Shown piece by piece: positions 1 through 7,660 of a stretch of 42,830 bases of DNA. The notes beneath the pieces are model-generated. The model made no database searches and was not told the DNA's origin. It worked only from the letters and a program-made list of their open reading frames with translations. Positions within the stretch are counted from its first letter, which is position 1; each line of letters starts with the position of its first letter. Source of the stretch: an uncultured Saccharospirillaceae bacterium (GTDB taxonomy: Bacteria > Pseudomonadota > Gammaproteobacteria > Pseudomonadales > Oceanobacteraceae); NCBI GenBank assembly GCA_947499545.1, contig CANMOZ010000023.1, forward strand, positions 1-42,830. The letters run 5' to 3'. The translations under genes and the position numbers were made by a program.

Positions 1-72
1 GAGTTGGTCTTAAAAGTGGCCGGGGGAATAAGTCCCCCGGCCGGTAGTCAGCGGCTTAGCTCTAAAGAGAGC
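1..72. repeat. Terminal redundancy, left copy (circular contig overlap)
   Basis: These 72 bases are identical to the last 72 bases of the window (42759-42830). This is the usual sign of a circular molecule written out with its assembly overlap untrimmed. A real terminal repeat of a linear element is possible but less likely, because the overlap contains an ordinary terminator and nothing like a transposon end. Confidence 0.93.
18..42 (-). terminator. Rho-independent terminator of the 51-residue gene
   Basis: A 10-bp perfect stem (GGCCGGGGGA at 18-27 with TCCCCCGGCC at 33-42) has a 5-base loop. Read on the minus strand it is followed by ACTTTTAAG. It lies directly downstream of the small minus-strand gene that ends at 48. 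Confidence 0.7.
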
Positions 73-203
73 CGTAGATCGTTGCTTTCTAGGTTAAATT
101 TGACCGAAGTCGCACTCAACGCAAGAATGGCAATAACCGTCACCACTGCGATCATTAAGGACTTTGCGTTCTCCTTAATGAACGTATAGACTTTCTCTTG
201 CAT
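48..203 (-). CDS. Small single-pass membrane protein, 51 aa
   Basis: The reading frame is open upstream to 257, but the ATG at 201-203 (MQEKVYTF) is preferred because an AAGGA motif sits about ten bases upstream on the minus strand. The protein has a short charged N-terminus (QEKVYTFIKENAK), one hydrophobic helix of about 17 residues (SLMIAVVTVIAILALSA), and a polar C-terminal tail. That is the topology of a small inner-membrane protein with its N-terminus inside. I do not recognise a family. A strong terminator follows it. Small proteins like this on conjugative plasmids are sometimes entry-exclusion or toxin peptides, but nothing here shows either role. Confidence 0.5.
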   Translation of the reverse strand: MQEKVYTFIKENAKSLMIAVVTVIAILALSATSVKFNLESNDLRLSLELSR

Positions 204-268
204 TAGGAAAGTCCTTTTTCCAGGACAATCAGCGTGTGGTGATTGAAATCCACTCACTGAACCTTTCA

Positions 269-299
269 GCTACCGCCAAGCTGCTAACTTGGCGGTAGC
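269..299. terminator. Perfect 12-bp hairpin downstream of umuD
   Basis: GCTACCGCCAAG (269-280) pairs with CTTGGCGGTAGC (288-299) around a 7-base loop. It lies 40 bases after the umuD stop on the minus strand. There is no clear T-run on either side, so it is either a weak terminator or an mRNA 3'-end stabiliser. Confidence 0.5.
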
Positions 300-339
300 G
301 ATATTCTGCAATATCCCTTCCTTAATTTCGCCACACCCA

Positions 340-762
340 TCAGCCAATGTGCTTCCTGATTGAATAGGTCACAACACCTTCTATTACCATGTCCAATTCC
401 TCGGTAATTGGTATTGGCTTAAAGGCTGGATTGCATGGGACCAACTGTCGATTGTGCAGGTCCAAAATTTTGCAGGTGAATTCCCCGCCTACCGCAGCAA
501 CGACCACACTCCCATGTCTTGCTTCAAGCGCTCGATCAACTATCAGCAGATCACCATCATAAATGCCCTGACCTTCCATCGAATCACCCTGAACCCGGCA
601 AAAATAGGTGGCTGCTTCATGCTTGATTAGATACTCATTGAGGTCTAATGGATTCTCCATATAGTCATCAGCAGGACTCGGAAATCCACATGGCACCTGG
701 CTTCCGAAGAACGGAATGCTGAGTTGTACTTCCGTTTTAGGGGCTGCCTTTAGTTTAATCAT
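340..762 (-). CDS. umuD: UmuD-like SOS mutagenesis protein (S24 peptidase fold)
   Basis: This protein resembles UmuD, the LexA-like protein that cleaves itself when RecA filaments form and then partners UmuC in DNA polymerase V. At 140 residues it has normal family length. The self-cleavage site is Cys25-Gly26 in CGFPSP. The catalytic serine is Ser61 in GDSM and the lysine is Lys98 in EFTCK, so the dyad is intact. An SOS box lies immediately upstream at 772-791. What is odd is that no umuC follows: the next gene on this strand starts at 203 and is only 51 residues. A lone UmuD could feed a chromosomal UmuC, or damp the host SOS response by competing for RecA or UmuC. Confidence 0.9.
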   Translation of the reverse strand: MIKLKAAPKTEVQLSIPFFGSQVPCGFPSPADDYMENPLDLNEYLIKHEAATYFCRVQGDSMEGQGIYDGDLLIVDRALEARHGSVVVAAVGGEFTCKILDLHNRQLVPCNPAFKPIPITEELDMVIEGVVTYSIRKHIG

Positions 763-771
763 CGGCTCAAA

Positions 772-791
772 TACTGGTTCAATATACAGTA
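772..791. promoter_or_regulatory. LexA-binding SOS box of umuD
   Basis: The sequence TACTGGTTCAATATACAGTA has the invariant CTG and CAG half-sites spaced by ten bases, and the flanking TA at both ends matches the gammaproteobacterial LexA consensus. It is centred about 20 bp upstream of the umuD start codon, where a bound LexA would block the promoter. Confidence 0.85.
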
Positions 792-941
792 TAAATATAC
801 AGCGCTATTGCAACCCGGTCAAGCCGACAAAGGGGCTAAAGTGGTCAAATTCAATACAGTTAAACGCTTGCTATATCGTATTCTGAAAAGCAATACCCGC
901 TTTCGTGAATCGGATAGCCATCGACGAACATCGGAAAGTGC
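792..941. other. Short intergenic stretch, no gene
   Basis: The first part should hold the umuD promoter on the minus strand. I see no conserved gene. The right half may be the decayed 5' end of the regulator pseudogene that becomes readable at 942. Confidence 0.5.
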
Positions 942-1228
942 CAGCTTCAATATCACCGCAAACACGGCATTACACAACAGCAACTGACAGATCCTTTATG
1001 AGAGACTCATGTGAATCAAGTTCGACGCTATGAAGCTGATACCAATCAGCCTTCTATTGAAGCAATGTGATCAATTGCAAAAAAACAGCACCTATCAACA
1101 GACTACCTACTCTTTGATGATTGTGATTTCAGAGAAACAATGAGTTTAAAGTCTATTTAGAAGCGTTGAATGACATGCCTGATAATGAAAAGCTCATACG
1201 CACTATCTTATTGAAGGCATGCCGCTGA
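942..1228 (+). pseudogene. Decayed helix-turn-helix (XRE-type) transcriptional regulator
   Basis: Translating from 942 gives a recognisable XRE-type regulator: RKHGITQQQLT, then THVNQVRRYEADTNQPSIEA, then STDYLLFDD. The frame is broken by TGA at 999-1001 and TGA at 1068-1070. After about 1138 it continues in another frame with EFKVYLEALNDMPDNEK, ending at a stop at 1226-1228. The order (HTH helices, the RRYE recognition helix, a TDYLLFD linker, then a helical tail with an EEK-like motif) matches small phage- or plasmid-type regulators of about 110 residues. Two stops and a frameshift mean it is no longer functional. It may once have controlled umuD or a lost toxin partner. Confidence 0.75.
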
Positions 1229-1338
1229 AACTCTATTCCGACCTCTATAATTGTGAACGCAAAGAATCTCCAACGGTGTAACTCTCGTTGCACCTTAATA
1301 TTGCATGCAAATGGATTAAATATTTCCTAGGCTTTATA

Positions 1339-1428
1339 TATTCGTCCACGCAACTTTAACGGGTCAAGGGTTGCGTGTTCGAATATTAAACAAGCCTTGG
1401 AGTCGTTTGAGTGTACTGAGGCTTGTTT
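1339..1428 (+). ncRNA. Possible small RNA: two consecutive hairpins ending in a terminator
   Basis: The first hairpin pairs TATTCG and CACGCAAC (1339-1354) with GTTGCGTG and CGAATA (1370-1385). Three bases later AAACAAGCCT (1388-1397) pairs perfectly with AGGCTTGTTT (1419-1428), followed by GCTTTT, a good plus-strand terminator. No coding gene precedes it except the regulator pseudogene ending at 1228. It is either that old gene's terminator with an extra hairpin, or the 3' part of a small RNA. I cannot see a convincing promoter. Confidence 0.3.
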
Positions 1429-1453
1429 GCTTTTGAAAAGTTTCCTAACAGGG

Positions 1454-1476
1454 TTATGCACACAATCTGTGGAAAA
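1454..1476. other. Pair of inverted DnaA-box-like sequences
   Basis: TTATGCACA (1454-1462) differs from the DnaA box consensus TTATCCACA at one position. TGTGGAAAA (1468-1476) is an inverted box with one mismatch. They lie in a non-coding gap. This could mark an origin, but no iterons or AT-rich unwinding element are obvious next to them. Confidence 0.3.
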
Positions 1477-1503
1477 CTCATGACCTCTATAATTGGTCAT
1501 GAG
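1477..1503 (-). terminator. Terminator of the 102-residue gene
   Basis: CTCATGACC (1477-1485) pairs perfectly with GGTCATGAG (1495-1503). On the minus strand the stem is followed by TTTTCC. It sits just downstream of the gene ending at 1514. Confidence 0.65.
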
Positions 1504-1513
1504 CTAGAAAGGG

Positions 1514-1822
1514 TTAAGCCAATTTTAGCTCTAAAGCAGCGGCTTCAGCGATCAAATCAGCATCTAAGTCTTGGAGTTGGGCCAGAGCGCGGTCAAGTAC
1601 TTCCATCGCATTTGAGAAGGGTGTAGAATCAATTGTCCACATCCATTGGATATTGTTCTCAGGGTTAAGTTCCCGTTTTGCGTCGGATATCGCAATCATC
1701 ACTTCAGATTGACACCCATCCTCAATTTCGTAATAACAATCGTTCTCTTTCAAATCTTTGCGCTTGCAGGGCACCCACCTGTCTTTACCATTTGCCAACT
1801 GAGTTAATTTCATTATTTTCAT
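1514..1822 (-). CDS. Hypothetical protein, 102 aa
   Basis: I do not recognise this protein. It is soluble and acidic, and its C-terminal third (residues about 70-102) is Ala/Leu/Asp-rich and likely helical (MEVLDRALAQLQDLDADLIA). Residues 10-45 hold a basic patch (KDRWVPCKRKD) followed by CYYEIEDGC. The first ATG is at 1822, and a second in-frame ATG three codons later is equally possible; a GGTGA motif lies five bases upstream of the first. It is the last gene of the minus-strand series below the big lipoprotein and has its own terminator. Confidence 0.5.
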   Translation of the reverse strand: MKIMKLTQLANGKDRWVPCKRKDLKENDCYYEIEDGCQSEVMIAISDAKRELNPENNIQWMWTIDSTPFSNAMEVLDRALAQLQDLDADLIAEAAALELKLA

Positions 1823-1876
1823 TGTTCACCACTCATCCAGATTGCAGCCCCCTTCACCTCACAACGCTTGCTTGTA

Positions 1877-2149
1877 CTAATTCGCATGAAGCTGATCACC
1901 ATAGTCAGACCCTGTAAAATCAGCATAACAACCAAAATAGGCAGAAATATGCAAGGGTAAAAACATCATTAAAACTTCCCCAAGCACCTTCACGTCTGAT
2001 GACACTTTCTCCCAAGCAGCGGCGCCAATGTCGGAAAGACTAATCGTAGCGCCCCCTTCAAAACTAACCGGGCGGCTAGGATAAAGATCAGGGTTTCCAA
2101 ACAACGTTATCAGATAAACCAGCACCGCCATTATTAAAATATTTTTCAT
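1877..2149 (-). CDS. Small exported or membrane-anchored hypothetical protein, 90 aa
   Basis: The N-terminus MKNILIMAVLVYLITLFGNP is a signal peptide or membrane anchor. A second hydrophobic stretch at residues 58-72 (VLGEVLMMFLPLHISAYF) could be another membrane segment. The remaining sequence has no family I recognise. It lies between a terminator at 2174-2195 and the 102-residue gene, so it probably has its own promoter in the short gap after the lipoprotein gene. Its position at the end of the transfer region makes an envelope role plausible but unproven. Confidence 0.45.
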   Translation of the reverse strand: MKNILIMAVLVYLITLFGNPDLYPSRPVSFEGGATISLSDIGAAAWEKVSSDVKVLGEVLMMFLPLHISAYFGCYADFTGSDYGDQLHAN

Positions 2150-2173
2150 ACAATGCCCCTACCTATAAAGAAA

Positions 2174-2195
2174 GAGCGGGCCAAGATGCCCGCTC
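2174..2195 (-). terminator. Terminator of the surface lipoprotein gene
   Basis: GAGCGGGC (2174-2181) pairs with GCCCGCTC (2188-2195) around a 6-base loop. On the minus strand TTTCTTT follows. It is eight bases past the lipoprotein stop codon. Confidence 0.8.
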
Positions 2196-2202
2196 AAAAG
2201 AT

Positions 2203-5200
2203 TCAGCGTGATACTTTGAGTTGGGTAGGTTCTAACTGGTGCGTAGTCGCTTTGACCACTGAGCCCCACTTACCATCCAGAGTCTGAACCCGTGTAGAGA
2301 CCTTGACCGCGCCACCGATGTCAGCGAAGACTTGGCGCAGGCAGGTTTTCACAGTCTCATAGACCCAGTTGCAATCGCCCAATGTGACGTCAGCAGCAAA
2401 CTTAATCGAACGGCTCACGTTGACAGACTCACCTGGGTTTATGAGGTACCAGTTACGCTTATCAATCTCTCTTACTTCAGGTGATCCTGAGACGTTGAGT
2501 TCAGTTTTCTTGGAGGGGTAACTGTTAGTTTGATTTTCTAGTTCAGGCTTGGGATACCCAGGCATTACCTCGTACTGAGTGTGTTTTCTGACCAAGACAG
2601 ATTCATTATCTTGGATAAAGTAGCCTCCATATTTCCCCTTAAATGTCAGGGTTTTTGTACCTGATTCCTTCCAACAATAATCTGGCTCGGAGGGACACCA
2701 GGGAGAGTCAACTTGCACATAATTGTCCACCGTTATTGACCCATGACTATTAACAGCCATGAAACTTGGCTTGCTGATAGTATTTACGGGGGCGTTGCCA
2801 TAATGCTTTAAATAGGCTTTTTCCACCCGTCCTTTACTATTTTCAATGACCCCTAAAGGAGTTGTGGTGGAACCTGCCAAGACTTGGGTTTGCGAGTCCC
2901 ATTGATCACCTGGGAACTCAATCTCAACCAGATAATAGTTAGGGTTGTATCCACGTCCCTTTTCATAACGATCCGCCTTCACTAAAGCGCGATCGTAAAT
3001 ATTTACCTCGCGATAAATATTTGCCATACGGCCGATATCGCGTGTCACCTTAACTTGATCAAGCCCTGCATTTTCCAAGTTAACCCAGACAGGATAAGGG
3101 CGTGTGTTGGTGAGTTTCAGCTCATGCGTTTTGAGACCACGATTAAGCGATGCAACGTTTGTAATGTTGACCGTGCTCGCCAGAGAAGTGGTTTCAGTGT
3201 GAATGAAGGAGGTTGTCGCGGGCACACCCGGATCAAAGTAGACCTTAAAATCCACTGAATAGGTCGAGGTATGCCCCACCCCATCTTTCAAATGAATTTT
3301 CACTGTTACATCTGTGATTTCATTTACCCGATAAAACTCATCGCCCATATCTTCACGGTTCAGGGTAATAACTCCTGAGTATCCAAAACGTGGCTCGTTT
3401 ATTTCGGCTGTAAAAATCGGATTTTCTATACCATCAACAAAGACTTCGTAATAAACGTCTAAATGATCACTTCCAACACGCCCCCATTCACTGACGTCAT
3501 ACCTGTCGGTAAACGAAGGAGCAATAAAGGGTCTCCAACCCACCCGGTCATCCCCAAAGGGTCTAAAGCCCTGGAAAGATGCCTGACCTGTAGGTTTGAA
3601 ATTGATCATTTCGTCATTAAGATATAGCGGGTATGCCGTCCCGGTTGGTACAAAAGGCTGAAGAACTACAGGGTTGTGTGGGTCATTCTTGCTATACCCA
3701 AATACATGCATGGTATTGTTTGGATACGTCCAAGTAAGAATTGGTGCGCTGGCGTCATAGCCCACATTTTCAAACACCATTTGTTGTTTGTTACCCACTT
3801 TATCCATGAAATCGAATACTAGCGGGTTTATGCCTGGTACTAGATCAACAGCAACCGTATAAGTACCCCTATCGGTTTTGAATACCTTGTCGAAAGTTTC
3901 CTCATCTAAGGACCGGTTAGAAACAACCAAGCTTTCGGGATCAAACCCAGCACCCAGTCCATCCTCAACGCCAAATTCAATTACATACCTTTCAGTACCA
4001 GAGACCGGCTTGCTTATTAGGTGTGCTTTAGGGGGAGTATTATCTATCCGAAATTTAGTAGGCTCCGTTTTTAAAATAACCTTGCCATTATCTTTAATCA
4101 CAAAATAGGCTTCATGTAGGCCATCTTTAAACTCTTCAGCCGCTATATGCGCTCGGCCGTTTTCAAAGTCAACAACACTACGGTGATATTCCCCATCGAC
4201 GAATAATTCAACCCGATCAACACCTTCCATTCCGGTTGCATTAAATGTAATCAGGTCGGCATCCGCACTAAAGTACACATCCTCACCCAGCACAGGTTCG
4301 AAAACAGTGGGGCTCTCAGCAAACTTAAACTGAAAATCAGTAGTGCTCTCATTACCAGCCTGATCTTTTACGAAAAAGGTCAGTTTTGCATCTGCACCAC
4401 GGTCATTGATAGTCCACCACTCGTCGCCGAGGAACTCCTGGCAGAACGGTACGACATGGCGCTTGCCAAAACGAAGAGTGCCGGCACGTTGGTTGATTCT
4501 GACCTCATCACCTACCTCGTAGGTATAAGTCACTTCTAAGTCGTAAGGACGCATTTCACCCGTGTGGAAATCCCCCGCATCAAGCGCCGAAATCGCTACG
4601 TAAGGCCAGCCCTGATCTCTTAGTTCCTCTTCTTTCAAGTGCGTGCTTCCACAGAAACGACGGTCGCGCGGAACAAAGATACCTTCTTCACTTTTTTCGC
4701 GGAAGTTACGCCATACGGGCTCTTTAGCCCCGTCAGGTAGGTAGCGGACCTGAAATTGTTCCTCTGGGTGCAAGCTAGGTACAAGTGGATCTAGCGTTGG
4801 TTTAATCACATCCAGAAAAACATTCATGTAATCTTCATGGCGTACTCCCATGAGATCTACGAGCGCAATATCAACTTTGTTTTTGCCCTGTTTGAGAGGG
4901 ACTTCTCCCCAAACGTAAAGGCCATCAACGTTGAGTTGAACGCCATTAGCGAAAGCAGACTTTAACCCTTGAGGCAGGTTTTCAACGTTCATCTGAATGG
5001 GATAGGTGCTGTCTTTTACCAGCGCATCCGATTTGAGGTTGATGATCGGTTTTGCGTTTTGAATGTTTAATGTAATGACTTTTTTGGAAACATTATTGAG
5101 GCCGTCAGTCGCTTCAATCGTGACTTCCAGTGGGCCGTCTTTGAAGTTTTTTGACGAAAACCCAACTTCAGAGTTATCACCGTTCACCACGTCTTCAAAC

Positions 5201-6279
5201 TGATCCCCGAAGCTGACCTTGACCGCTGTGACACCGGATATGTCTTTGGCGTCTACTTGGAAATTGACGTTGCCATGTACGTAATCGCCATCGGTAATGC
5301 TGAGTTGAATAAATGGCCCCTGATCGTCCAACGGCTCGGGCAACGCATCACCAAACAACTTGGCTGTGCTGCTCGCTTGCTGGTTCGCGTACAACACCAG
5401 ATCCGCACTGCTGACGCGTGTTACGTTCTTTTCACCGTTCATGAATTCCAGCATTTTTCGCGGGATTTCGGTGCGATAAACATTGGTATTCAACAAGCGT
5501 TTACCGAAGGCTAAGTTGTAGCGAGTGCCATCGGGACGTGCGCCATAACCATCTAAATGACAATCCGCTTTTATGTCGTTGTACATAGCCAGCGCTAAAT
5601 CAATAGAGGTCATTCCAGGTTGGTGGGGTTCCACTTCTTGGGCTAGAGCTTCATCATGCGTCCACTTTGATATACCCGCCGCCAATGCACCAAACTTGAT
5701 GCTGTCATCAACGACGTCCAAGTAGGCGTTGTCTTGGTAAGTAGGGTTACTTGGGTAAGTCGAGAGTACTGGCACCCCAACAATTGAGGACATCAGATCC
5801 AGTGAGTCGCCATGCGCGTTGTTTAAATTCACCCCCTGATTCACACGGCACTCAACGTAACCAAATGCGATTGTGGACCATGGATTAGGGATCACCTCAA
5901 TGGGTTTACCCGATTCGTAATAGGTTAAAGCCTTTAAGGCGTGTTGATTAGCGAGGGTGATGACCTTGCCGGTTTCTTCCTCGACATAAGAGCCACCTTT
6001 GGCTACCAACAAGGCAAAACCGCTTTCACTGTTGATGCTTTGGCTAAACTTTCCTTGGCCATCAGTAGTCACGGATTCTGCCAAGAACTCTTTTTTGCCG
6101 CTCTTGGTGAAGCGATAAAAATCGACGGTTGAATTTGTGACGATGGCGTCGGTGACGATGCCTTTTAATTCACCATCCGGCCGATAATTATCTTTGGCAG
6201 TGTTCCCGCCACTGCCTGAACCACCGCCGCCACAGGCGACCAGACTGGTGGTTATAATAGGAATAATCAGTTGTCTCAC
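2203..6279 (-). CDS. Very large surface lipoprotein with Ig-like repeats, 1358 aa
   Basis: Residues 1-16 form a lipoprotein signal ending in the lipobox LVAC, with the modified cysteine at 16, followed by a flexible Gly/Ser linker. The rest is beta-rich. A segment near residues 45-110 resembles a carboxypeptidase-regulatory-like domain, and several Ig-like or cadherin-like modules follow, with repeated phrases such as DGDYVHGNVNF, TIEATDGLNNVSKK and FVKDQAGNES. Cysteine pairs near the C-terminus (CPSEPDYC) may form disulfides. It shares a transcription unit with the outer-membrane protein ending at 6355. Giant Ig-like proteins on other conjugative plasmids aid cell-cell contact during mating. 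A role in mating-pair recognition or surface exclusion is my inference from the family and position. Confidence 0.7.
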   Translation of the reverse strand: MRQLIIPIITTSLVACGGGGSGSGGNTAKDNYRPDGELKGIVTDAIVTNSTVDFYRFTKSGKKEFLAESVTTDGQGKFSQSINSESGFALLVAKGGSYVEEETGKVITLANQHALKALTYYESGKPIEVIPNPWSTIAFGYVECRVNQGVNLNNAHGDSLDLMSSIVGVPVLSTYPSNPTYQDNAYLDVVDDSIKFGALAAGISKWTHDEALAQEVEPHQPGMTSIDLALAMYNDIKADCHLDGYGARPDGTRYNLAFGKRLLNTNVYRTEIPRKMLEFMNGEKNVTRVSSADLVLYANQQASSTAKLFGDALPEPLDDQGPFIQLSITDGDYVHGNVNFQVDAKDISGVTAVKVSFGDQFEDVVNGDNSEVGFSSKNFKDGPLEVTIEATDGLNNVSKKVITLNIQNAKPIINLKSDALVKDSTYPIQMNVENLPQGLKSAFANGVQLNVDGLYVWGEVPLKQGKNKVDIALVDLMGVRHEDYMNVFLDVIKPTLDPLVPSLHPEEQFQVRYLPDGAKEPVWRNFREKSEEGIFVPRDRRFCGSTHLKEEELRDQGWPYVAISALDAGDFHTGEMRPYDLEVTYTYEVGDEVRINQRAGTLRFGKRHVVPFCQEFLGDEWWTINDRGADAKLTFFVKDQAGNESTTDFQFKFAESPTVFEPVLGEDVYFSADADLITFNATGMEGVDRVELFVDGEYHRSVVDFENGRAHIAAEEFKDGLHEAYFVIKDNGKVILKTEPTKFRIDNTPPKAHLISKPVSGTERYVIEFGVEDGLGAGFDPESLVVSNRSLDEETFDKVFKTDRGTYTVAVDLVPGINPLVFDFMDKVGNKQQMVFENVGYDASAPILTWTYPNNTMHVFGYSKNDPHNPVVLQPFVPTGTAYPLYLNDEMINFKPTGQASFQGFRPFGDDRVGWRPFIAPSFTDRYDVSEWGRVGSDHLDVYYEVFVDGIENPIFTAEINEPRFGYSGVITLNREDMGDEFYRVNEITDVTVKIHLKDGVGHTSTYSVDFKVYFDPGVPATTSFIHTETTSLASTVNITNVASLNRGLKTHELKLTNTRPYPVWVNLENAGLDQVKVTRDIGRMANIYREVNIYDRALVKADRYEKGRGYNPNYYLVEIEFPGDQWDSQTQVLAGSTTTPLGVIENSKGRVEKAYLKHYGNAPVNTISKPSFMAVNSHGSITVDNYVQVDSPWCPSEPDYCWKESGTKTLTFKGKYGGYFIQDNESVLVRKHTQYEVMPGYPKPELENQTNSYPSKKTELNVSGSPEVREIDKRNWYLINPGESVNVSRSIKFAADVTLGDCNWVYETVKTCLRQVFADIGGAVKVSTRVQTLDGKWGSVVKATTHQLEPTQLKVSR

Positions 6280-6354
6280 TCAGTTTCTCCTTTATTCGTG
6301 AGTCTTGAGCTGCCGACAACTCCCTGGCAGCCATTTCCTTATGTTGTTTGTTTA

Positions 6355-6945
6355 TCAGTCGTAGAGAATGGACAACCCGATAGAGGTTGCGCGTAGGTTT
6401 CCGCCGAAGTGGTACTCGTATTGAGCCTGTATGCCCAAGAGCCAATCGGTGGCGATTGGAAATTCACGTCCGACGCTCGCCAATGCGTAAAAGCCAACGC
6501 CGTTTAGGTCTTCGTATTCGCGGGTGGTGTAGCCTTCTTGATCGACTTTAAAACGGTCGCTATAGCTGTACTGAGTAGCACCCCCACCAATACCCGCCCA
6601 AATAAAGGCAGAACGCCCGAAATTAAATTTTTCTTGGTAAATGGTTTCCAAAGACAGCAGCTTAGCGTCCTGACCTACGACGTTTAAATCAGGGTCAATG
6701 TTGAAGCTGCGATAACTGAGGGCACTGACCGCACGGGTATCACGATCAATATCTGTTATGAGTTTGAGTTTCAGTGCATTGAGTTCGTTAAAGGTGCTGG
6801 CCGAGCCTTCCCCTTCATGATCTTCGAAGTAGACGTTAGAACCGTCAACTTGAACCCCAAAGGTCCAGAAGTCGTCCCGGTTGTCCGCCAAAAGCGGTTG
6901 ATGAATCACCAAAATGGCTAGGGCCAATTTTGTTGTTGTTTGCAT
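6355..6945 (-). CDS. Outer-membrane beta-barrel protein, about 196 aa
   Basis: The start chosen is the ATG at 6943-6945 (MQTTTKLALA), because AAGGAGG lies about ten bases upstream; the longer open frame has no such signal. A signal peptide of about 20 residues ends near PLLADN. The mature part alternates hydrophobic and polar residues as amphipathic strands, with many Tyr/Phe and Gly-rich turns (AGIGGGATQYSYSD, ALASVGREFPI, QAQYEYHFGG) and a final strand ending in ILYD. This is typical of small eight-stranded barrels. It is the first gene after the operator at 6971-6984 and precedes the giant lipoprotein, so the two probably work together at the cell surface. Confidence 0.65.
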   Translation of the reverse strand: MQTTTKLALAILVIHQPLLADNRDDFWTFGVQVDGSNVYFEDHEGEGSASTFNELNALKLKLITDIDRDTRAVSALSYRSFNIDPDLNVVGQDAKLLSLETIYQEKFNFGRSAFIWAGIGGGATQYSYSDRFKVDQEGYTTREYEDLNGVGFYALASVGREFPIATDWLLGIQAQYEYHFGGNLRATSIGLSILYD

Positions 6946-6970
6946 TAAGCATGTCCTCCTTAACATCTTA

Positions 6971-6984
6971 TTAATACATATTAA
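6971..6984. promoter_or_regulatory. Putative KorA-like operator upstream of the barrel/lipoprotein operon
   Basis: TTAATACATATTAA differs by one base from the perfect palindrome at 7630-7643. It lies 26 bp upstream of the barrel-protein start, followed on the minus strand by a TAAGAT -10-like box. Its position in front of transfer operons suggests it is the target of the regulator at 7074-7445. Confidence 0.6.
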
Positions 6985-7005
6985 CGCGATCATCATAACC
7001 CAAAA

Positions 7006-7058
7006 AAACCCTGTTTTTAAGGCTTCAAACGCAGATTGGCAAGCCTATACCAGGGTTT
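7006..7058 (-). terminator. Terminator of the KorA-like gene
   Basis: AAACCCTG (7006-7013) pairs with CAGGGTTT (7051-7058), with a second nested pairing inside (AAGGCTT-type arms). On the minus strand the stem is followed by a run of seven Ts. It separates the regulator from the next operon. Confidence 0.7.
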
Positions 7059-7073
7059 ATTAGGTCATGTTTT

Positions 7074-7445
7074 TTAGAGGATTTTTTCCAAAGGATTCAA
7101 TAATTTTTCAGGGTCTTTTACTTTGGAAAAGGCATCCAGCTCACGCATTTTTTCCATATTCTCTGGCGCCACAAAAACAGTCATGCAAGTAAGGTTTTTG
7201 AGCCGGGTGAGCTTTGCCATTTGTGCCTGAAAACGTTTTACAACGTGATGAATTCGACCTTGTGTAATGCCGTATTTAGTCGCCAAATCGCTTTGAGTGA
7301 GATCCTGATTTTTCATGTATTCCCACAGCATCGAAGCGGTGGCTTCATCAAATCCGATGGTGCTCACGATATTTTTATATTGCTCCGGTGTCAGTTCTAA
7401 ATGCTTGGTCCGCATTCTTATTAAGTTCCAAGGTTGGTTGATCAT
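7074..7445 (-). CDS. KorA/TrfB-like transcriptional repressor
   Basis: The protein of 113-123 residues has a helix-turn-helix of the TrfB/KorA family: LTQSDLATKYGITQGRIHH then VVKRF, following an N-terminal helix (LTPEQYKNIVSTIGFDEAT). IncP KorA, with the same HTH layout, is a global repressor of plasmid replication and transfer genes. The C-terminal part (residues 85-123) is helical and could be the dimerisation region. Two starts are possible, at 7445 or at 7415 (MRTKHLEL); neither has a strong ribosome site. It sits alone between the virB operon and the outer-membrane operon, with the perfect palindrome TTAATACGTATTAA upstream, so it probably represses itself. Family assignment is fairly sure; the operator link is inferred. 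Confidence 0.75.
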   Translation of the reverse strand: MINQPWNLIRMRTKHLELTPEQYKNIVSTIGFDEATASMLWEYMKNQDLTQSDLATKYGITQGRIHHVVKRFQAQMAKLTRLKNLTCMTVFVAPENMEKMRELDAFSKVKDPEKLLNPLEKIL

Positions 7446-7483
7446 AAGCGGTCACATCCCGCCGCGCATTAGAGTGTAACGAC

Positions 7484-7573
7484 TTATGTACCGAGATACA
7501 TATCGTTGCAGCTAACCACCAGATAAAATAACCAACCTAGCCAAGCCATTTTCGCCAAATCCCATATGATCAT
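7484..7573 (-). CDS. 29-residue mini-protein with a lipobox-like end
   Basis: On the minus strand AGGAGG stands 11 bases before an ATG at 7571-7573 that opens a 29-codon frame. The peptide has a short N-terminus, a hydrophobic Trp-rich helix (MAWLGWLFYLVV) and then SCNDMYLGT, where VVSC fits a lipobox. It follows virB10 and precedes the KorA-like gene, both on the same strand. It could be a very small lipoprotein filling a VirB7 or exclusion role, or a leader peptide. The Shine-Dalgarno is strong but the length makes this uncertain. Confidence 0.35.
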   Translation of the reverse strand: MIIWDLAKMAWLGWLFYLVVSCNDMYLGT

Positions 7574-7629
7574 AATAAAGAGAGCCTCCTGCTCAAGTTT
7601 GTGTAAGGTAAGGCATCATTAAACATTAT

Positions 7630-7643
7630 TTAATACGTATTAA
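7630..7643. promoter_or_regulatory. Perfect palindromic operator TTAATACGTATTAA
   Basis: This 14-bp perfect palindrome lies after virB10 and upstream of the mini-ORF and the KorA-like gene. It is the best copy of a motif also found at 6971-6984, 16958-16971 and 21111-21124, each at the head of a minus-strand transcription unit. It is best explained as the KorA-like protein's binding site, used for autoregulation here. Confidence 0.65.
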
Positions 7644-7660
7644 GATGCCATCCTTTGCGA

